Assembly: GCA_001898485.1 (NCBI GenBank)
Contig: MKTY01000012.1
Coordinates: 1 to 64,000 of the forward strand
Length of the DNA stretch: 64,000 nucleotides
DNA from: Sphingobacteriales bacterium 46-32
GTDB lineage: Bacteria; Bacteroidota; Bacteroidia; Chitinophagales; Chitinophagaceae
Direction of reading: 5' to 3'
Notes under the pieces: model-generated
The model's database searches: none
What the model saw: the letters and a program-made list of their open reading frames with translations, nothing else
Told to the model about the DNA's origin: nothing
Translations under genes and position numbers: made by a program
Part shown: one piece after another, positions 36,076 through 43,942 of the stretch
How positions within the stretch are numbered: position 1 is the stretch's first letter
How the letters are laid out: each line of letters starts with the position of its first letter

Positions 36076-36863
36076 CGACAGAAAAATACGATCAACTGAA
36101 AATTGATAAGCTGAAGCATCTTTTGACGGAACTGGCTGCAAAAGGGCAAGCCCGGCCATTTGAAATATTTGTGGATGGATTGAAGGTCGTTACCAAGACC
36201 GAAGATGTAAAAGAGTTCGAGAACTATGAGTACTATATCAATGAGGACACGGAGAAAATACGCATCCTGATCTATTATTCCCTGACCTCGCCGCGTAATG
36301 ACCAGTACTGCTATTATATCCAGCATAGCAGGCAAACAAAGCCCTTGAATGGCCTGGGCGATCTTGACGGCATCATCCAGGAAAAGCTGGAAGCGCGTGA
36401 CCGGGAGCATGAGGCCCGACTGATCAAACAGGAACTGGAACAAACCAAAAAACAATTGGAAGAAGCCGAAGAATACGCAGAAGAACTGGAAAGGCAGTTG
36501 GAACAGGCGCGGGATAATAAGCACAAGCTCGGTAAGCTCGACCTGGTAGAATTAGGTAGTGCTGTTCTGGAACGGATGGCCGTTAAAAATGCAGGGGCAT
36601 TGGAAAAAATGGGATTAGCCGGATTGGTCACTCCACCGGCTGTAGATCCGGGAATTGAACAACCCGCCGCCAGTTATGAAAAACAAGCCCCGGAAGAAAA
36701 ATCAGACCGGACGGCGTATGTGGCTTTGCTGGAACAACTCGATGCCGTGTTCGATGAAACGCAACTTGAAATGGTGATGCAGGTCATCCGCCAATTTGCT
36801 GAGGAGCCTTCTCATCTTCAGACGGTGGCCCAATTACTCAACATTGAAACCAAACCCGCATGA
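36066..36863 (+). CDS. Coiled-coil protein with GLGDLDG motif
   Basis: 266 residues from ATG 36066 (also possible from 36057). The first 100 residues are globular (ELAAKGQARPFEIFVDGLKV, YYSLTSPRNDQYCYYIQHS); GLGDLDG follows, then a long charged coiled coil (residues about 118-165, LEQTKKQLEEAEEYAEELER) and a helical C-terminal part. It is reminiscent of scaffold or assembly proteins. Stop and next start overlap as ATGA. Confidence 0.45.
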   Translation: MPVTTEKYDQLKIDKLKHLLTELAAKGQARPFEIFVDGLKVVTKTEDVKEFENYEYYINEDTEKIRILIYYSLTSPRNDQYCYYIQHSRQTKPLNGLGDLDGIIQEKLEARDREHEARLIKQELEQTKKQLEEAEEYAEELERQLEQARDNKHKLGKLDLVELGSAVLERMAVKNAGALEKMGLAGLVTPPAVDPGIEQPAASYEKQAPEEKSDRTAYVALLEQLDAVFDETQLEMVMQVIRQFAEEPSHLQTVAQLLNIETKPA

Positions 36864-37039
36864 AATATCAATACACCATGACCATTGAAGCCAAGACAGA
36901 ACCGGAAGCTGACGCCAAGATGCAGGCACTCACTACGCTGGCGTCCCGGTTAAGTGAAAAGGAATTATCCAAACTGGCCCATGTGATCAAGCATGATCCG
37001 GTCAAAACGGCTTTGGCTAAAAAATACTTAGGAGTGTAA
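36860..37039 (+). CDS. Small helical protein (59 residues)
   Basis: A short frame with an overlapping ATGA start after 36066-36863: MKYQYTMTIEAKTEPEADAK, then an amphipathic helical region with LASRLSEKELSKLAHVI and ending LAKKYLGV. Helical, soluble and intact, in the packing style of the module. No family is recognised. Confidence 0.5.
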   Translation: MKYQYTMTIEAKTEPEADAKMQALTTLASRLSEKELSKLAHVIKHDPVKTALAKKYLGV

Positions 37040-37071
37040 TAACGAAGCCCCGTTTTAATCCGTGTCCTCCT

Positions 37072-37770
37072 ATGAAAACAGAAACTTCCGTCCATAACCC
37101 CGACGAGTTTACCCTCAAAGAAAAGCTGACCTATGGTATTGTCGGTTTGCTTATGATCGGCGGAAGTTTCTTTATCGGAAGGAGCCTGATCCGAAAAGCC
37201 AGGGCTACAGCGGAAGAAAAGAAAACTTACGAGGATGGAAGCCCTGCCACGTTTGCCAAGCAGATCAACATGGCTTTTGAAAATGACAACTGGTTGGGAT
37301 GGGGAACGGATGAGGAAGCACTGCGAAAAACACTGCAAGCCATTCCCAGTAAGGATGCCATGCGAAAAGTGATCAACTCTTATCAGAAACTATATGCCCG
37401 CAGTATGATGGCCGACATGCAAAGCGAACTGACGACAAGTGAGTATAGTGAAATGCTGGCCATCATTGCGGCCAAACCGGAAACAGGCAGCAGTGAGGTA
37501 ACGGCTCAACCCACGCCCTTGCAATACCAATCCTGGGCAAAGCGGTTGAAATCGGCCTTTGACATTACTTATTGGATGTTCCCAGGCACAGATGAGGACG
37601 CGATCAAGGCCGTGTTCATGGAAATGCGAACGCAGGCAGACTTCTGGCAAACGGCGGCGGCCTATCAGTCCTTATATGGCAGTGAGTTGCTTAAAGACCT
37701 GCAAAGCGAATTGGAGGTTTGGGAATATGTGCCGATGATGGACATCCTAATGAAAAAACCGAAAACATGA
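37072..37770 (+). CDS. Membrane-anchored protein with two annexin-like repeats
   Basis: 232 residues. One transmembrane segment near residues 23-42 and two similar helical repeats: GWGTDEEALRKTLQAIPSK...SMMADMQSEL and FPGTDEDAIKAVFMEMRTQA...ELLKDLQSELEVWEY. The G-T-D-E-[ED]-A-[LI] start and the [LM]-x-D-[LM]-Q-S-E-L end copy the annexin repeat. Annexins bind membranes with calcium; whether the calcium loop works here is uncertain because the GxGT loop is reduced to WGT or PGT. It could link a membrane to the shell. Confidence 0.55.
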   Translation: MKTETSVHNPDEFTLKEKLTYGIVGLLMIGGSFFIGRSLIRKARATAEEKKTYEDGSPATFAKQINMAFENDNWLGWGTDEEALRKTLQAIPSKDAMRKVINSYQKLYARSMMADMQSELTTSEYSEMLAIIAAKPETGSSEVTAQPTPLQYQSWAKRLKSAFDITYWMFPGTDEDAIKAVFMEMRTQADFWQTAAAYQSLYGSELLKDLQSELEVWEYVPMMDILMKKPKT

Positions 37771-38726
37771 AAGCACGAAATAACCGAAAGACGGGAAGCA
37801 CAAAGAAGGCCAGAGTCAAAAGGATCATCATTACTTCAGTAGCTGTCGGTGCGGCGGGCATACTCGGCTATTTTGGCTGGCAATACTTGAAGAAAAAAAG
37901 ACAGGCCCGACAAGGAAACGATCTGGATGCTATCCTGCAAGCAAGCAGTGCATCAGTGCAGAGCAGTTATCCTGCTTCAACTTATACCCCGCCGAAGATC
38001 ACGCTGCCGTCCATTCCGAAAACCAGCACCACGCCTTATACGGCTACTGCAACTGCCAGTTCAGGCTTTCCGCTCAAAAAAGGCAGCAAGGGAGAGAACG
38101 TTCGGCAGTTGCAGCAGGCACTGATCGCCAAATATGGCAAGAGCATCCTGCCCCGCTATGGAGCTGATGGGGACTTTGGTTCAGAGACGGCCACTGCGCT
38201 GAAAAAAGCGGGCCTGCCGGATTCCATCAACGAAAGCACGTTTCATGTGCTTACACAAGGTAGTAAACCAGATACGTCCACACTGGGTAAAGACCTTTAC
38301 AATGCTGCAGTCTCTAAGAATTACAGCAAGACATTATCACTACTAAAGCAAATGCAGTCAGTGGACGATTACAGTCGTGCCAATGAAGTGTTCAAGCAAT
38401 ACCGGTTGGGCAGCGTCCGGCAAACCATCGTCAATGGCCTACTGAACACGTTTACCAGTACCACACAGAAAGAAGCGATCCGATTGGAGTTCCTGCGCAT
38501 GGGATTGCAATATGATGGGAACAAATGGAGCTTGTCGGGCTTTGATGGTCGCCCCGTTGTGACCAAAGAAGAAACAACGGTCTGGATCAATGCCACTGAA
38601 GGAGTAAAAGTCCCTGCACGGATGGTACTCGGTAGCGAAGTGAGCAGACGGCTGGACTATACCCTGTTTGAGAATAACGGCAACTATTTTTTGGTGGGCA
38701 CTAAATCCATTCAATACCTCAGCTAA
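37767..38726 (+). CDS. Membrane-anchored peptidoglycan-binding protein
   Basis: 319 residues from the coupled ATG 37767. Basic N-terminus, transmembrane segment 19-37, Ser/Thr/Pro-rich linker, then a peptidoglycan-binding domain at residues 101-150 (LKKGSKGENVRQLQQALI, YGADGDFGSETATALKKAGL), the PG_binding_1 pattern. The C-terminal 170 residues are globular and unknown. It would attach a virion or enzyme complex to the cell wall. Confidence 0.7.
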   Translation: MKARNNRKTGSTKKARVKRIIITSVAVGAAGILGYFGWQYLKKKRQARQGNDLDAILQASSASVQSSYPASTYTPPKITLPSIPKTSTTPYTATATASSGFPLKKGSKGENVRQLQQALIAKYGKSILPRYGADGDFGSETATALKKAGLPDSINESTFHVLTQGSKPDTSTLGKDLYNAAVSKNYSKTLSLLKQMQSVDDYSRANEVFKQYRLGSVRQTIVNGLLNTFTSTTQKEAIRLEFLRMGLQYDGNKWSLSGFDGRPVVTKEETTVWINATEGVKVPARMVLGSEVSRRLDYTLFENNGNYFLVGTKSIQYLS

Positions 38727-38738
38727 AAATCCGACTAT

Positions 38739-39137
38739 ATGAAACGGTATATCAAACACATCATCATTCACAGCACGGCCACTTTTGACCCGAAAGTAAG
38801 CCAGCACTACGGCTGCTTTCATTATGTGGTAGAACGCACCGGTGAGATCAAAAAGATTCATCCTGAAAATTCGGTAATCAAACATCTTCCTTCCGTAGAT
38901 GCAGAAGCGATCCATGTAGCCTATGCAGGTGGGCGCAACAAAGCCGGTGCGCTCGGTGATACGCGCACCCCGGTACAGGAAGAAGCCCTCTTTAATAAGA
39001 TCGTGGCCCTTTCGGTCAAATACCCCGGTGCTAAAATCTGCGGGCATAATGAACTGGATGCAACAGCCAACTGTCCCGGCTTTTCGGTAAAGGACTGGAT
39101 CAGGAACTATGAACCTGATCTGTTGCTTTCAGCCTGA
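38739..39137 (+). CDS. N-acetylmuramoyl-L-alanine amidase-like enzyme 1
   Basis: 132 residues, T7-lysozyme-like amidase_2 fold. Expected zinc ligands are present: His in HIIIHSTATF, His in ICGHNEL and Cys in ATANCPGF. It would cut the bond between MurNAc and the stem peptide. No signal peptide, so it acts after lysis or on virion entry. A second, related amidase follows, 56 bp downstream. Confidence 0.75.
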   Translation: MKRYIKHIIIHSTATFDPKVSQHYGCFHYVVERTGEIKKIHPENSVIKHLPSVDAEAIHVAYAGGRNKAGALGDTRTPVQEEALFNKIVALSVKYPGAKICGHNELDATANCPGFSVKDWIRNYEPDLLLSA

Positions 39138-39193
39138 TCAAAAAATGTTTACCGCAATTAGCAGCGCACTAATGCTGTCATAAAAACATTCCT

Positions 39194-39661
39194 ATGCGAA
39201 CAATTGAATTTATCATCATTCACTGCACGGCAACGCCGGTTACAGTCACGCTGGAGAGCATGAAGGCTTACTGGAAAAATGTATTAGGCTGGAAGAACCC
39301 CGGCTATCATTACCTGATCCTTCCGTCCGGAGAGATTCAAACTGTTACCAGTGAACAGAACATTGCCAACGGGGTGGCGGGGCATAACCGGTATTCGATC
39401 CACCTGGCTTATGTAGGCGGCATTGACGAAAAAGGCAAAGCACTGGATAACCGGACGGATGCACAAAAGCAGGCCATGTATGCAAAGCTGCTGGAACTGG
39501 CAGGCCGCTATCCCGATGCGACGATCCGCGGACACCGGGACTTCAGTCCCGATACCAATCACAACGGAGTCATCGAACCTTTTGAATGGATCAAGGGCTG
39601 TCCGGCTTTTGATGTAACCACTTGGTTGGAGAACTATGATCCGATAAGTAAAGCAGCCTGA
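39194..39661 (+). CDS. N-acetylmuramoyl-L-alanine amidase-like enzyme 2
   Basis: 155 residues, also amidase_2-like and paralogous with 38739: EFIIIHCTATPVT with the first His, RGHRDFSPDT with the second, and GCPAFD with Cys as the third ligand. It has a longer insertion before the Cys (DTNHNGVIEPFEWI), as in full-length enzymes. Having two amidases side by side is unusual for a phage and may mean different peptidoglycan substrates or one being structural. Confidence 0.8.
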   Translation: MRTIEFIIIHCTATPVTVTLESMKAYWKNVLGWKNPGYHYLILPSGEIQTVTSEQNIANGVAGHNRYSIHLAYVGGIDEKGKALDNRTDAQKQAMYAKLLELAGRYPDATIRGHRDFSPDTNHNGVIEPFEWIKGCPAFDVTTWLENYDPISKAA

Positions 39662-39662
39662 T

Positions 39663-40334
39663 ATGCTGGCAGCCATTGTACGGGCTATTGCAGGCAGGGA
39701 CTATGCGGTTTATGTACGTCCCTATGAACTCAACATAATCGGCGTTCGCTCGGAAAGTACGGAAGCCAACCGGTTTGATGATGAGATTCATGTGTTCTTT
39801 AAAAACAGTGCGGGTCAGTGGATACATTACTTGTTTGCAGCCACTACCGATCCGGGGACCTACTGGCTGCGTTCACCGATGCACCCGCAAGGAACGGCGA
39901 TCTTACAGCAGGGACAGTACCGGAACGCTTACCAGATCGGGCTGCACAAAGGGAAATATTATGCACTGGTGCAACGCGGGCCGGTCACGGTACTGCGGGA
40001 TTATGACCGAAACGCCGTACTGGATTTTATGAACGGAAAACCCGACACCGGTCTGTTTGGTATCAATATTCACCGGGCCTCGGTCAATGGGACGACAAAG
40101 GAAGTAGATAAATATTCTGCCGGTTGCCAGGTCTTTGCTGATATCAACGATTTTAACCGCTTCATGCAGCTCTGCGAACAACACCGGCAGTTATACGGCA
40201 ATAGCTTCACTTATACACTGATTGATAAAAGAGCTATTGCACGATCGGAGAAAAAGAAACTGGCGATCAGTCTTGCCGGAATAGGTGTCGGCATTGGAAC
40301 CGGGTTTTTTGTCTATCAACTGATGAAACCATGA
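39663..40334 (+). CDS. L,D-transpeptidase-like (YkuD-like) membrane-anchored enzyme
   Basis: 223 residues. The LFGINIHRASVNGTT...DKYSAGCQVFAD block has His137 and Cys155 in a spacing like the H-x(n)-S-x-G-C active site of L,D-transpeptidases and carboxypeptidases. One transmembrane segment near 199-217 at the C-terminus. A fourth kind of wall enzyme in this module. It overlaps the holin-like gene downstream by 4 bp. Confidence 0.65.
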   Translation: MLAAIVRAIAGRDYAVYVRPYELNIIGVRSESTEANRFDDEIHVFFKNSAGQWIHYLFAATTDPGTYWLRSPMHPQGTAILQQGQYRNAYQIGLHKGKYYALVQRGPVTVLRDYDRNAVLDFMNGKPDTGLFGINIHRASVNGTTKEVDKYSAGCQVFADINDFNRFMQLCEQHRQLYGNSFTYTLIDKRAIARSEKKKLAISLAGIGVGIGTGFFVYQLMKP

Positions 40335-40561
40335 AACAAAAACGCATTGTATTATTCCTGTTGCAACTGTTCAAGGACAAGGACGGCAACTTTTCCTTGC
40401 GCGAACTGGCGACCGCTCTGTTCATTGTGGTGCTGATTGTAAGCTGGATCGCACAGCAGTTCTTTAAACTGGATGTGCCGGAGTTCATGTTCTGGGCCTT
40501 TGTAAGCATGGTGAGCGCCGGATGTTTTGGCTATTCCATAGAAAAGAAAACTAAATCCTGA
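40331..40561 (+). CDS. Holin-like small membrane protein
   Basis: 76 residues: two transmembrane segments around residues 27-44 (ALFIVVLIVSWIAQQFF) and 49-67, with a charged N-terminus (MKQKRIVLFL...KDKDGNFSLRE) and KKTKS end. Size and topology fit a holin that would release the wall enzymes; a role by position between enzymes and a spanin-like gene. Unproven. Confidence 0.5.
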   Translation: MKQKRIVLFLLQLFKDKDGNFSLRELATALFIVVLIVSWIAQQFFKLDVPEFMFWAFVSMVSAGCFGYSIEKKTKS

Positions 40562-40581
40562 ATTTTTAAAAACTATCCCCT

Positions 40582-41274
40582 ATGATTTCTTTACGTTTCA
40601 GAAGTACATTAAGCATCGCTCTCATCAGTTTTGTCCTGGGTTGCTGCGCAGCTTTCCTACTGATGGCTCGTTGCGGCAAAGAGGACAAACAGGCAAATGT
40701 TGCACACGCAAAATTGCTGAAAGCGCAGGCCGATAGCCTGCATACGCACTACCAGACCGCGATCTCCGAGCTGGAAAGTCAGAACAAAAAACTCGACCGG
40801 CAACTTCAAACAACCCAAGCGGAACTGGAAGCTGCAAAAGCAAAGACAAAAACGAAAGCTGCTGCTATCAAACAGCTACTGAACCCACCCGGCTATCCGG
40901 CGAAGGAACTGCTGAAAAAGACAGGTGGATCGTCCACCTCCTTTGCAGAAAATCCTGAAAAGTGCGATTCGTTAGTAAGTCTTCTTGCGGATTTTATGAT
41001 AGAAACGGAGATAAAGGAGAATTTATACGAAGTACAGGCATTGACACAGGATAGCCTGATCGAAGGTCAACAGGCCGTTATTACACTTCACCAAAATGAG
41101 AACCTGCAACTTTCCTCTTTACTTAAACAATCGCTGGCCGAACAGCAAAGTCTGGTAAAAGATTATATCCATCTGCAAAAAAGAATGAAACGACAACGGG
41201 CCAGCGGTCGCTGGCTGGCGATCGGCACGGCTGTTCTTTCCGGGATAGCTACTCATTACCTCACCAACCGCTAA
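40582..41274 (+). CDS. Spanin-like protein with coiled coil and two end membrane segments
   Basis: 230 residues. An N-terminal transmembrane segment (residues 8-28) ending in CGK, then a long coiled coil (SELESQNKKLDRQLQTTQAE), a further helical region, and a short C-terminal segment (AIGTAVLSGIATHYL). Inner-membrane anchor plus periplasmic coiled coil is the plan of i-spanins, which connect both membranes at phage lysis. It fits the holin/amidase neighbours. Confidence 0.5.
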   Translation: MISLRFRSTLSIALISFVLGCCAAFLLMARCGKEDKQANVAHAKLLKAQADSLHTHYQTAISELESQNKKLDRQLQTTQAELEAAKAKTKTKAAAIKQLLNPPGYPAKELLKKTGGSSTSFAENPEKCDSLVSLLADFMIETEIKENLYEVQALTQDSLIEGQQAVITLHQNENLQLSSLLKQSLAEQQSLVKDYIHLQKRMKRQRASGRWLAIGTAVLSGIATHYLTNR

Positions 41275-41276
41275 CC

Positions 41277-41438
41277 ATGAAAGAAAAAACCATTGTTTCC
41301 GTCAGTACGCTGCTGGCATCACTACTGGCTTATTGGTATGCCCGGTCAGCCAAAAAGGATGCGGTTCCTTATGTGATGCTGGGCGGCTTTATAGGTTCCA
41401 TCATTGGTGAAACTCTCGCTGAACGTTCAACCACCTGA
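41277..41438 (+). CDS. Small two-span membrane protein (53 residues)
   Basis: A short frame directly after the spanin-like gene: MKEKTIVSVSTLLASLLAYW, then YARSAKKDAVPYVMLGGFIG and IIGETLAERSTT. Two hydrophobic segments (8-22, 34-47). Possibly a second holin or antiholin. No family is recognised. Confidence 0.45.
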   Translation: MKEKTIVSVSTLLASLLAYWYARSAKKDAVPYVMLGGFIGSIIGETLAERSTT

Positions 41439-41441
41439 GAC

Positions 41442-41729
41442 ATGAGCTATCAAATTATAGACACCGGGGCCAGCATCCGCTTCATCAGTGACGACGGCTT
41501 TTTTTACCTGATGAAGCACCAGATAAGATCTATTCAGACCATACGGGATAACATTGTCCGTATTGATACTGGCGGTGGGTGCTGTATGCACAGCATTTTT
41601 ATCCAGGCGGAAAGTGTGATCAGTCCGTCAATCAGCGGTACGGAACAGCTAATGCAACTACTCAATGAATGGACATCGGATTTTTTGCAGGGTTATCCTG
41701 ACCCGCCTGATCCTGGCCCTATTGAGTAA
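41442..41729 (+). CDS. Small soluble protein of unknown function
   Basis: 95 residues, beta-rich start (YQIIDTGASIRFISDDGFFY, IRSIQTIRDNIVRIDTGGGC), then an acidic helical region. It lies between the lysis-type genes and the basic protein. Not recognised. Confidence 0.45.
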   Translation: MSYQIIDTGASIRFISDDGFFYLMKHQIRSIQTIRDNIVRIDTGGGCCMHSIFIQAESVISPSISGTEQLMQLLNEWTSDFLQGYPDPPDPGPIE

Positions 41730-41758
41730 GCACTTTTAGTCACCATAAATCAATCAAT

Positions 41759-42040
41759 ATGGCTACAAAAAAACGTAAGCGGACTGCTGCAAATTGCAGG
41801 CCGCCGTACTTCATTAGCGAAGCGGGGCATTTATTAAGTACCCGTGGCACATCAAAATCCGCTAAGGTATTAAGCAGAGACGGGAAGGCAGCAAAAAGGA
41901 AAAGACTGAAACGCGGTTGTTTAAACGGGGCTGGTGAAACGTTTCAGTTAACAGCAAAGCAAAAGCGTAATCTGCCTATTGCCTTGCAAAGAGCCATTCT
42001 GAAACATCACCGCCAGCTTGGTAAAAGGATCATCAGCTAA
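41759..42040 (+). CDS. Small very basic protein (possible DNA-binding)
   Basis: 93 residues, about a third Lys and Arg (KKRKRTAANCRPPY, KAAKRKRLKRGCLNG, KHHRQLGKRIIS). No domain is recognised; charge suggests binding to nucleic acid, like a condensing protein in a virion or a membrane-surface binder. Starts a second subgroup with the methyltransferase following 15 bp downstream. Confidence 0.45.
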   Translation: MATKKRKRTAANCRPPYFISEAGHLLSTRGTSKSAKVLSRDGKAAKRKRLKRGCLNGAGETFQLTAKQKRNLPIALQRAILKHHRQLGKRIIS

Positions 42041-42055
42041 AGCACTTCGGCAGCT

Positions 42056-43936
42056 ATGAGCAGTCCGCAGGCACATATCATCGTCAACGGGAACGCCTAT
42101 TTTACAGGTGGCGTGACGGGCGAAGCTATGGCCGGGACTGCTCTTTTTCAGATGGACATGGAAGCAGAAGGTTTGGGTGAGATCACGACCATAAAACCGG
42201 AAATCACCTTTAACACTTCCAGGACTTATCGCAATGGAAAGAAAGCGCCGGACGGCATTGAAATTCGTTTTGGCGCAGCAAAGCCGGTTGAACAGGTACG
42301 GCAGGTATTAAAAGATCACGGGTTCCAGTTTTCCGAAAAGCAAACCATGTGGTACGCAGTAGATAATGCCAGGTCCCGCCAGCTTGCAGAACAATGGGCG
42401 AATGAAGAAGTGCAAGTAGATACGACCCGGTATGAAAAGCTGAACTTTTGGGTAAGGGTCAAAAATTTTCAAGAGTATGGCAATTTGCGCGGGCGCACTG
42501 AATTCTGGGTAAAGACGGAGCCGCCTAAGTATTTTTATTCCAAGTCCTATTTGGAACGTGCTTTTTCCGTCAAGGAGTTGATTTCCGAAGGGCAGCTTTA
42601 CTTTAAACGGTTTTATAATAAAGTTATTGGTGAAGAAGAACCCAGCACCTCTTCTACAAATAAGTCGCTGGAAGAAAACGAGGCCATTGCCGCAAAGCTC
42701 GACAAACTAGCCGATGGCATGACGGCGCATATAGACAAGCTCATTCATTCGGCCACTTCCAAACAACGTCCTACCGCCAAACGATTAAGGGTGGCTGCCT
42801 CCATGCGGCAAGATGGCTACCGCTTGCTGGATATACAAAGGGTCCTGCGGGCACTGGCAAACGCATACCGGAAAGACGATATGGTGCAATATCCTTTACT
42901 CAGCGTTTACCGGAACAAAGAACAAATACGGTTACTGAACCTTTATGAGAAGGTTAGTAAAGATTGGGATATAAAGAACTTTTTCTCACAAAGGAAGGAA
43001 GAGTTTGAGCGACTTGGTCTGCATAGCGTACAAGACTGGCAACAGGCAAATGAACAAAAGCAAAAACTGCTGGACGATCATTTGCCAACAATGACGCAGC
43101 GTATTCTGCAAGAGAACGAAGAAAAAATAAAAGAGTTGGAAGAAAAAGCCTTTCTGCAAAATATTCCAGGCTTCTTCCCCACGCCACCTGATCTGATCGA
43201 ACGGATGCTTGATATGGCTGACTTACAGTTTAACCAAACTATTCTTGATCCTTCGGCTGGCAAAGGGGATATACTCGATGCTGTCTTAAAACGGTTTCCC
43301 GGTAAAAATCCTTTGTTATTCGCTTTTGAAGTCAATGACACTTTACGGGATATTCTGCACTTGAAGACCCACGGTCTTGAAGGCGACGACTTTCTGGCAT
43401 CCAAACCGGAAAACATGACCTATGACCGTATTATCATGAACCCACCCTTTGAGAACGGACAGGACATAGCGCACGTAACGCACGCGCTTACCATGCTTCG
43501 ACCCGGTGGCCGGGTCGTTGCTGTTGTAGGGAACGGTTATATTTCCCGGCCCTTTAAAAAAGATATGGCTTTTCGTCAACTGCTCGAAAAACAGAACGCC
43601 TATGTCAGCGAACCTATCCATGGTGCGTTTAAAAAGGCATTTAATTCAACAGGTGTTATTGTAAGGGTCATTGTCATGAACGAGGACGGAAGCCCGGTGA
43701 AATTCCCCGGCGCACCTGCCCCTTCTGCACTTACTCCATCTACAGAACCATCCACTGATACAAACTCACTGGAAGCAGAAGCCGAAGCGGAACTCGAACT
43801 GCTGAAGCTACGGGTAGAACTGGAACGTAAAAAAAAGCGATCCGGCCTGTCTGGTATTGATCCGGATAAGCTGGAAAAGTTTCGGCAAAACGCCCGGCTG
43901 CTGAATTATGGTACAGAGGTATTGGACTTTAATTAA
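42056..43936 (+). CDS. Phage-type N6-adenine DNA methyltransferase with extra N-terminal domains
   Basis: 626 residues. A small N-terminal domain, a central helical region, and from residue 380 a methyltransferase: motif I DPSAGKGDILDAV, motif IV NPPFENG, and RPGGRVVAVVGNGYISRP. The order and NPPF say adenine-N6. Genes of this type occur in Bacteroidota phages and plasmids and could protect the module's DNA from host restriction. The N-terminal 350 residues are unexplained. Confidence 0.75.
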   Translation: MSSPQAHIIVNGNAYFTGGVTGEAMAGTALFQMDMEAEGLGEITTIKPEITFNTSRTYRNGKKAPDGIEIRFGAAKPVEQVRQVLKDHGFQFSEKQTMWYAVDNARSRQLAEQWANEEVQVDTTRYEKLNFWVRVKNFQEYGNLRGRTEFWVKTEPPKYFYSKSYLERAFSVKELISEGQLYFKRFYNKVIGEEEPSTSSTNKSLEENEAIAAKLDKLADGMTAHIDKLIHSATSKQRPTAKRLRVAASMRQDGYRLLDIQRVLRALANAYRKDDMVQYPLLSVYRNKEQIRLLNLYEKVSKDWDIKNFFSQRKEEFERLGLHSVQDWQQANEQKQKLLDDHLPTMTQRILQENEEKIKELEEKAFLQNIPGFFPTPPDLIERMLDMADLQFNQTILDPSAGKGDILDAVLKRFPGKNPLLFAFEVNDTLRDILHLKTHGLEGDDFLASKPENMTYDRIIMNPPFENGQDIAHVTHALTMLRPGGRVVAVVGNGYISRPFKKDMAFRQLLEKQNAYVSEPIHGAFKKAFNSTGVIVRVIVMNEDGSPVKFPGAPAPSALTPSTEPSTDTNSLEAEAEAELELLKLRVELERKKKRSGLSGIDPDKLEKFRQNARLLNYGTEVLDFN

Positions 43937-43942
43937 ATAGCT

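Noticed and set aside
36860-37338. Minus-strand frame 36868-37338 (156 codons)
   Set aside because: Shadow of the plus-strand genes at 36860 and 37072, which have coherent starts and repeats.
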